From Acidimicrobiia bacterium (GTDB taxonomy: Bacteria; Actinomycetota; Acidimicrobiia; Acidimicrobiales; Poriferisodalaceae), in the NCBI GenBank assembly GCA_022826045.1, contig JAJDVQ010000015.1, positions 16,817 through 80,816 of the forward strand: DNA of 64,000 nt, written 5' to 3'. Numbering within the stretch: the stretch's first letter is position 1; the number at the start of each line of letters is the position of its first letter. The notes under the pieces are model-generated. The model did no database searches. It was not told the DNA's origin and saw only the letters and a program-made list of their open reading frames with translations. Both the position numbers and the translations under genes were made by a program. Positions 59,201 through 64,000 of this stretch are shown one piece after another.

Positions 59201-59959
59201 CCACCCGCTCACCGCAGCATCCAAGCCCTGCTTGGGCGTCAACAGCAGCGGAACAGCCGCCTGAGCATTGCCCACCAGCGGCCCGGCAACCAGCGCATCG
59301 GCAAACGACTCGCCCGACGCCACGAACACCGTGCCCCCCACACCCGATGAGCCGCTGCTGGTCTGCGAACCGCTGCTGCCGCTCAGCACCACCGACACCG
59401 CATCGGCCACGGCAACCGAGGTGGCATACGCATCGCTGCCGCCCACACGCTGCACGAACACCCCGCGCTCCCGCAGCCCGTCGTCGACGCTGCCGGGCAC
59501 CGCCCGCCGCCCAGCCGCATCGGTGGAAACGATGACTGCACCACCCACGCTCACCCGCTCGATGAACGCCCACGCGTCCGCCGACAGGCCCGTCCGGGGG
59601 TGTGACAGCAGAATCGGCGCGATGCGCCCGCTCCCGCCCGCTGCCGCCAGAGGCGCAGCCACTACAGCATCGCGCCAGCGCTCCCCAGACACGATCACCA
59701 CCGACGCCAGCGACCCGCCTGCGCCAGCAGCCACACCTTCAGCCACCGCCAGTGACGTCGCATACCGATCCGCCCCACCGAAGCGATCCACCGACACCGC
59801 AGCCAACCCGGCACCCGAACCAGCACTCTGCGCCGCCGCAGGCACAGCCAGCAACGGCACAAGCAGCAGCACGGAAGCCGCCGCCCAGCCACGACAACGG
59901 CAAACTCGGCGACGATGCCGCTTGGGCTTCCGCTTCTCGGTCACAACAGCTGTCGGCAT
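56300..59959 (-). CDS. Secreted cell-wall-binding-repeat 2 / CAP-domain protein with degenerate metallopeptidase-like domain
   Basis: This 1219-residue protein has a signal peptide near residues 22-44 (GWAAASVLLLVPLLAVPAAAQ). Three CWB2 repeats (~50-390) carry the DRFGGADRYATSLAVA, VQRVGGSDAYATSVAVAD and VERIAGSDRFDTAAKAA signatures. A CAP/SCP domain follows (~410-545, ALTVSAEIAGVARGWS, GENVATASGYPSIADAVEVMFDGLVNSPGHYANM). Next is a ~240-residue domain matching the peptidase region of the 61-64 kb protein but reading VLAHTHLGVGFY where HExxH is expected. Fibronectin-III-like segments end the protein. CWB2 anchors proteins to anionic cell-wall polymer; CAP domains have varied roles. The 5' half is GC-rich, whereas the 3' half (56.3-57.8 kb) is noticeably AT-richer, suggesting a mosaic origin. 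Confidence 0.85.
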   Translation of the reverse strand: MPTAVVTEKRKPKRHRRRVCRCRGWAAASVLLLVPLLAVPAAAQSAGSGAGLAAVSVDRFGGADRYATSLAVAEGVAAGAGGSLASVVIVSGERWRDAVVAAPLAAAGGSGRIAPILLSHPRTGLSADAWAFIERVSVGGAVIVSTDAAGRRAVPGSVDDGLRERGVFVQRVGGSDAYATSVAVADAVSVVLSGSSGSQTSSGSSGVGGTVFVASGESFADALVAGPLVGNAQAAVPLLLTPKQGLDAAVSGWLTRHQPARAVIMGGTAAVSAQVEAQIEAAGVRTVERIAGSDRFDTAAKAAAWAATHIAPGCGGPGEAGLARSDVPFDSFSAGPLLASRCAPLLLTAPGRIPDATAAALDTALDRSDPQGTPRLSVFGGEAAVSTAAIDGWLNPTVDDEVSAAAIAAAEQQMARLVNVLRASVGIDALTVSAEIAGVARGWSRTMLATGELEHNPNYSAQYPPGWLSSGENVATASGYPSIADAVEVMFDGLVNSPGHYANMTSPAFTHIGIGIGSDGDKHYATQNFAEYPTTQPSGAGSSNGTIGAGTPGTSTVAALEAPPALSPGLSASVGASTALRAVSSARWWDTSVIRPKSGSELVTVFLCDLDGDSRTQDMHAATKTLNDRVSPFYKWQSSDAFQFIFEPGAVLRPNSASTCLDAAEQHASSASYVVIARGTDAAASTGFGWIGRRASKAAVVIGSDGPTGLEANVSQYHSSADYHLVSVIDVLAHTHLGVGFYSNRFVADQDGTPLLAGCVSPILGALGDLEVPSLVSQQNPSGYAVRLSCWEIGLLGWPPHRSSGAIRDGNCSLLPAEGVQLKTRDIGEESVKLTWHAPEARPYSHPFAAYRVEHYEYRTGNEDSIVTPKSIYRFDADVREFTITGMSPVKAHEVHVYTEYKPTTKQLTFLDSKLNPQNLGNDRRNNLTFSPRARSATAVIDALRPTVQDADKVTPSDLTYSMKWEPHPEAVDYLIMGLGGSTFTRYSELGLGTSEFSASSGPTVRTPEYRIDGWLDQLAFDTEYDVVIVACMPVRFVNAFSYSPDATKCFEYIRKQFITPTEREFREYVASFAPPVFDPNWTHNDIVWDRGAVAPSDVPSNLQITSVSRPHESANAPNALVLTFAWEEASAAEAHLIYNPTRNEPVPSDLTDDERHLWNSHSYPVDSSPQTIVMMVDPGSSVTFEYEACNVGGRWPNGWPTSYVCGPTQTAVLPIPQP

Positions 59960-60083
59960 CGGCCTGCCCGTGCGCTCTCGATCAGAACGTCAGCCTACTA
60001 CTCGTGTCGCCATTCAATTCTGCATGTATCGTCCGGTTGACCTTGCAGCGTTATTATGATTTGGCATTCGATTGTTCTCCCTA

Positions 60084-61139
60084 CTATGCACCGGCTGGAA
60101 GATATCGATCAAAGTCTTCAAGCAGCTCACAGGGTCCTTGGTTGGGAAAAGACAGATAGCGCGGATTGTTTCCAAACAAGCCGCTTCCGGCATACCAACG
60201 GCCGCCGAACCTTGAGCCGTTGATGACTGCCCGAACTTCGGCTCTTCGATTGTTCTCAGCTATCTTGCCAATTTCGCCGAGTATTGTGGTGCCATAGATG
60301 AGTTCACTCAATGGATCGGCTAATGCAATAGCTGTAATGATGCCAAGACCTACTGGCCCCAGGGACAGCAACGACAACGCAGCGCTGCTTGTGGCGATTG
60401 CCGCATTGACTCCACGTATGGGTTGCAGATGATCAATCTCCTTATGGAGATTGATTCGACGACCATGGACGGTATTCGCGGCACATTGCGTCTGTGCATA
60501 TTCTCGATCAGACGGCAACAATTTTATGTGCCTCAATCGAATTGCATCGGCCGCCACGACTGAGTGTGCAGTCCTTCCATTCTGCCAATCCGGCCAAGCG
60601 GCCTGGTCCGTCAAGGTAACCTGAACCTGGTGCGGTGCGCTGAGGGTGAGAACTCTGCCGGAGTCGACCCATCCGCGCTGGTGTCTCTGATCAATCACAA
60701 AGCTGGTTGAGAGCGTATGCTCGTTATCCCGATCCTCCTGAATGCTAACCGAGTATTCGACAGCGGCAGTAGCCGGCACAGTCGCACTATTGTCAGGCAC
60801 GCGCACCTCAATGCTGAAGATGCCTCGAATGGGCGAACCATCATGTGCCTTGCTGAACCGCCATTGTGCATAATCATCTAAGTCGCGCCCGCCGGACGCG
60901 TACATATAGTCATAGGAGCCGGTATTCGAAGCGCTTCCTTTTCGCCATGTATTGTCTTCAGTTACCTCATACAGGCTCGGACTCCAGTCAACGATATCCC
61001 GACTTCTGTGACCGTGATAGATGATCGTGCACTGGGACCCTGTTTCCTCACATTTGTGTTCAGCACCGGCAGGCGTTATCGGCTGTAACGATGCGATAAC
61101 AACAGCGGTAAATGCGGCGATTGCTATTTTGCATCTCAT
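60084..61139 (-). CDS. Secreted protein with golvesin/xanthan-lyase-like CBM domain
   Basis: This 351-residue protein has a signal peptide (MRCKIAIAAFTAVVIASLQP...AGA). An early pair of cysteines follows (HKCEETGSQC), then a domain whose strand pattern VTEDNTW...GSYDYMYASGG...AQWRF...GIFSIEVRVPDNSA...WVDSGRVLTLSAP...VVAADAIRLRHIKL resembles the golvesin C-terminal-like carbohydrate-binding module. A hydrophobic glycine-rich stretch near 265-300 (ATSSAALSLLSLGPVGLGIITAIALADPL) may insert into or cross a membrane. ATG 61139 follows AAGAGGAGG. The gene is AT-rich compared with the rest of the window. It lies between two giant cell-wall-binding proteins on the same strand, so a joint surface role is likely. 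Confidence 0.65.
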   Translation of the reverse strand: MRCKIAIAAFTAVVIASLQPITPAGAEHKCEETGSQCTIIYHGHRSRDIVDWSPSLYEVTEDNTWRKGSASNTGSYDYMYASGGRDLDDYAQWRFSKAHDGSPIRGIFSIEVRVPDNSATVPATAAVEYSVSIQEDRDNEHTLSTSFVIDQRHQRGWVDSGRVLTLSAPHQVQVTLTDQAAWPDWQNGRTAHSVVAADAIRLRHIKLLPSDREYAQTQCAANTVHGRRINLHKEIDHLQPIRGVNAAIATSSAALSLLSLGPVGLGIITAIALADPLSELIYGTTILGEIGKIAENNRRAEVRAVINGSRFGGRWYAGSGLFGNNPRYLSFPNQGPCELLEDFDRYLPAGA

Positions 61140-61186
61140 GTCTAAGATGTACCTCCTCTTGGCAGAATCAGAAATCTCACAGTCGA

Positions 61187-64000
61187 TCAGAACGTCAAAG
61201 TGTTCGACTTGACGCCGTCGATGACGACGTACACAGTGCCCCCCGAGAAATAGCATCCCGTCGACGCCCGCCCAGTCCACTGACCGCGCCACAACCGGCG
61301 TCCGTTTTGCCAGCACTCCAGCGTGTACGGCCCGTTGCCCAAGCTCCCGTCGATCCGATATTCCAAGTCGTAACACTTATTCGCGCAGTTGCCGCGAGTA
61401 CTGACATCGCCCCGGGCAATCGTCACCCTCTCCGACGGCTGCTGAGTGCTGGGCGTATCCGTAGTTGCATAGGCTGTAGCTGGCAGGCTGCTGCCGGCGC
61501 TGCTCTCCGCGACAACTTGGACCTCGTATCGAGTTCCGTCCTTCAAGCCGGTGATCTTGTAGCTGCGCGTCGAAGCCGACTGCGGATATGCCGTGCCGGA
61601 GAGCCTGTTGCCGCCCTCCCAATACACCTTGTACCCCGTCACCGGCGACCCGTTCTCCTGCGAAGCCCGCCACGACACCTGTATCTCGCCGACCCCGGGC
61701 GTCAACGACAAACCGCGCGGCTCACCGGGCGGGCCGACGGGCGTCCCATACGCGGACGGCGACCAGTCGCCCCAGCCGACGCTGTTGCGCGCAACCACCT
61801 GCACCTCGTACTGCGACCCGTTGCGCAGACCGACAATCGTGTGGCTCGTGCCGGACAACGGCTGCTTGTTGTCCCACCAATCCGAAGCGCCGCGCCGCCA
61901 TTGCAAGGCATATGCGGTCACGGCAGCACCGTTGCCCGCAGGCTCCGACCACGACACCGTCAACTGCCCGTCACCGGCAGTCACACTCGGACGGGCCGGA
62001 GGAGGCGGTGGTTTCACTTCAGTTTTCGTGCAGAACTCGGCGCGTGGCGACCAGTCGCTCTCTCCCGCGTCGTTCCCGGCACGAACCCGGAACTCATAGC
62101 AATCCCCAGCGCTCAGGCCGTCGGTGCCGAATATGGCGAGAGGGTTCGACAGCGTGCGAGTCTGCCATGACGAACCAGAATCTGCCCGTCGCCAATTGAC
62201 CTCGTGATACGCAACAACACCCGACGCGTCGGTCCAAGTGATGCTGATGAAGTCTGTGCCGCGTTCGCTCAGGACCGGCCTGCCCGGCGTGCCGGGACTT
62301 GTCTGACTCGCTGGTGTTTTGAGTTCGCCGTCGTCACAGACGCCGTACTGTGTTGCAGGACCATCGGGCCATCCCAACAACTTACGCTGACCACACGCAA
62401 CAAATGTCTTGAGTCCTTCAGGACTCTTGCTATCTGCTGTCCCGCGTTCGCCACAGTATGACATAAGGCCACACAGGTAAGGTTCTTCAACTCGGTTCTC
62501 CCCGGCAGGTTTCCCTTTCAAGAAGGGTGCACGGACGAGTTCCTCATGGCCATTCCGACATCTCCATGTACTCTTGCGTGGTGTGTCGGAGTACGTTGGC
62601 CGGTCTGTACCAATACTAGTGATGGGATGGCATAGATCGAAATACGCGTGACCAAGTTCGTGAGCGACAATATAATGCCAATCCTCCGCATAGTCTGGTG
62701 ACAGTCCAATCGCTTTGTCACGGCCGGCGGCGAACCCTCCAATCCCCGCTTTCTGATCTATGAATGCGTAACCGTCATCGAATTTTGCGAGACATTGTTC
62801 ACTTGGCGCTGCCGCGTGGTCGGGTCGGTCGGCTTCGTTCGAATGGTAGTATCCCGCGCCTTTCTTTCGTGTCGTCACCGGGTGATTCACAAACGGTTTT
62901 CCCCACGCTAAAGAAGAAGCTAACTCGGTGCTTATCGCAATTATGTTGCCCTTCTGAAATTGGAGCCGAACTTCACCTGATGACTGATGCGCATAAAATG
63001 CTGCGACAACATTGTTCAGATCTGATACCCATTCATTCAGCTTGGCCGTTCCTGCCTCGAAACTTTCTTTTTCTTCCGACCCGCAGAAGTGAACTTTGAT
63101 GTTGAAGGTGCCCACGCTGGCGCGTTCCTGGCCGCCTGCCGCATAAAGCTCGTCTGCAGATTCGTTCACACGATGATCGTCATAGACAGAGATAGTGTCA
63201 CCGTCATCGTCTGTGTATTGGTGGGGGAGGGTGCCGTCTTGGGCTATGTCGATGATCGTCTCGGCTACTGCTGATTGGGTGGCCCAGCGGTCGAGGCCGG
63301 AGATTCGTTCCAGGAAGCGGATGTCGAAGCCGCCGTCGATCCAGGGCTGCGGCACGGCGACCTCGCCGCCCAACAGATAGGCGCCCGATGCCTGCGCGGC
63401 GTCTGCCACAGCCACCGCGCTCGGCGGGCGGTCCGCGCCGGGGTCGCCCACATCGACCAGGCAGCGGCTGTTGGGGTCACCCGATATCGCCGTCAGTGCC
63501 GCGGCGAGCATGTTGGCCGCGGCGCGCTCTTCTGCGATGGTCAGCTTTGCCAGCACTGCGGTGCCGTAGCAGTCGCCGTTGGGCGGCAGGGCACGCGTCG
63601 CGGCCGCGACCGACTCCCGGTAGGGCTGCACCGGTCTGCCGGCGGCCAGCGCCAGCATCGCCGCTGCCACGCTCTGCTGGGTCTGCCACCGATCCGCTCC
63701 CGCCACGCGGGTGAAACCCGTCACGCCGAACTGCTCTGCCAGCCACCAATCAGGGATCGCCTCGGGGCCGCCCACCACGTACACCGCGGCCGCCAAGCCC
63801 GCCGACGAGCGATACACCGCCTCGGGCGGCACCCCCTCGTTGGGCGGCCGGCCGCGGCCCGGCGGCAGGCCCGCGTCGAGCAGGCAGCGCTGCGCCCCGC
63901 CCGGCGACAGCGCCCGCAGCGCCTCAGCCAGCATGTTCGCCGCCGCAGCGTCCTCCACCACCGTCGTCTTCGCGATCACCGCCGCCCCGCGGCAATCGGT
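61187..64000 (-). CDS. Cell-wall-binding-repeat 2 metallopeptidase-like protein with Fn3 domains (5' end outside window)
   Basis: At least 937 residues are visible and the frame runs past base 64000. Order: CWB2 repeats (DCRGAAVIAKTTVVEDAAAA at the window edge, FTRVAGADRWQTQQSVAAAM, LERISGLDRWATQSAVAE), then a peptidase region with a gluzincin-like HIVAHELGH-type site (YIVAHELGHAYFDLCHP) and later YLCGLMSYCGERG (Met-turn-like LMSYC). Three fibronectin-III domains end in WSPRAEF, WSPSAYGTP and ATAYATT motifs, and a Cys-containing C-terminal domain follows. HELGH...H/D suggests a zinc protease active outside the cell, tethered to the wall. The central part (62.2-63.2 kb) is AT-rich while the ends are GC-rich. 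Confidence 0.8.
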   Translation of the reverse strand, partial: TDCRGAAVIAKTTVVEDAAAANMLAEALRALSPGGAQRCLLDAGLPPGRGRPPNEGVPPEAVYRSSAGLAAAVYVVGGPEAIPDWWLAEQFGVTGFTRVAGADRWQTQQSVAAAMLALAAGRPVQPYRESVAAATRALPPNGDCYGTAVLAKLTIAEERAAANMLAAALTAISGDPNSRCLVDVGDPGADRPPSAVAVADAAQASGAYLLGGEVAVPQPWIDGGFDIRFLERISGLDRWATQSAVAETIIDIAQDGTLPHQYTDDDGDTISVYDDHRVNESADELYAAGGQERASVGTFNIKVHFCGSEEKESFEAGTAKLNEWVSDLNNVVAAFYAHQSSGEVRLQFQKGNIIAISTELASSLAWGKPFVNHPVTTRKKGAGYYHSNEADRPDHAAAPSEQCLAKFDDGYAFIDQKAGIGGFAAGRDKAIGLSPDYAEDWHYIVAHELGHAYFDLCHPITSIGTDRPTYSDTPRKSTWRCRNGHEELVRAPFLKGKPAGENRVEEPYLCGLMSYCGERGTADSKSPEGLKTFVACGQRKLLGWPDGPATQYGVCDDGELKTPASQTSPGTPGRPVLSERGTDFISITWTDASGVVAYHEVNWRRADSGSSWQTRTLSNPLAIFGTDGLSAGDCYEFRVRAGNDAGESDWSPRAEFCTKTEVKPPPPPARPSVTAGDGQLTVSWSEPAGNGAAVTAYALQWRRGASDWWDNKQPLSGTSHTIVGLRNGSQYEVQVVARNSVGWGDWSPSAYGTPVGPPGEPRGLSLTPGVGEIQVSWRASQENGSPVTGYKVYWEGGNRLSGTAYPQSASTRSYKITGLKDGTRYEVQVVAESSAGSSLPATAYATTDTPSTQQPSERVTIARGDVSTRGNCANKCYDLEYRIDGSLGNGPYTLECWQNGRRLWRGQWTGRASTGCYFSGGTVYVVIDGVKSNTLTF

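Overview
The window is chromosomal DNA from a GC-rich actinobacterium. The evidence is strong GC bias, frequent GTG starts, an F420-type luciferase-like oxidoreductase, DUF222-HNH nuclease, PAC2 protein, class III cyclase fused to an AAA/TPR module, and cell-wall-binding-repeat proteins. The gene mix fits the Acidimicrobiia, but that placement is inference because there is no rRNA. The window holds one tRNA, no CRISPR array and no complete insertion sequence.

Layout. 0-1.5 kb is eroded accessory DNA: a leucine-rich-repeat gene cut by an IS256-type remnant, then a winged-helix/nucleotidyltransferase gene with its own promoter palindrome. 1.6-13.8 kb holds a membrane metallophosphoesterase, a DUF222-HNH protein, tRNA-Arg(CCT), TetR, a sulfatase fused to a DJ-1/PfpI domain, an SRPBCC protein, an F420-type oxidoreductase, a NIPSNAP-like protein, a decayed HpaB-type monooxygenase, DM13 and DsbB proteins and half of an MFS transporter. 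13.9-19.1 kb (minus strand) is a CoA-metabolism cluster: B12-binding mutase subunit, 3-hydroxyacyl-CoA dehydrogenase, APH-like kinase, HtrA protease and enoyl-CoA hydratase. 19.1-26.7 kb has the large cyclase/AAA/TPR regulator and a MacB-type ABC exporter with a collapsed second permease. 26.8-27.7 kb has a VapBC pair and a truncated antitoxin-like gene.

27.8-40.1 kb (minus strand) runs hemE, hemY, lnt, helD, a CDGSH protein and lhr. Two copies of a 95-bp repeat sit here, one in frame inside helD and one supplying the lnt stop codon. 40.1-42.5 kb is accessory: a possible toxin-antitoxin pair, three iteron-like repeats, a DUF4143 ATPase and an IS3 scrap. 42.6-47 kb is an envelope-glycan-like cassette (GT4, two methyltransferases, an alpha/alpha-toroid protein, GtrA). 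47-55 kb is housekeeping: DoxX, GNAT, PAC2, GlnD, LarE and acyl-CoA dehydrogenase.

55.2-64 kb is a visibly AT-richer accessory region. It holds an orphan ParA and three secreted proteins. Two of these are giant cell-wall-binding-repeat proteins with related metallopeptidase-like domains, one with an intact HExxH motif and one without. The strongest leads are the coding-region repeat in helD, the Lnt variant lacking its catalytic cysteine, the sulfatase-PfpI fusion and the paired surface-peptidase locus. Several accessory genes appear to start at or within a few bases of a predicted transcription start, suggesting leaderless mRNAs.
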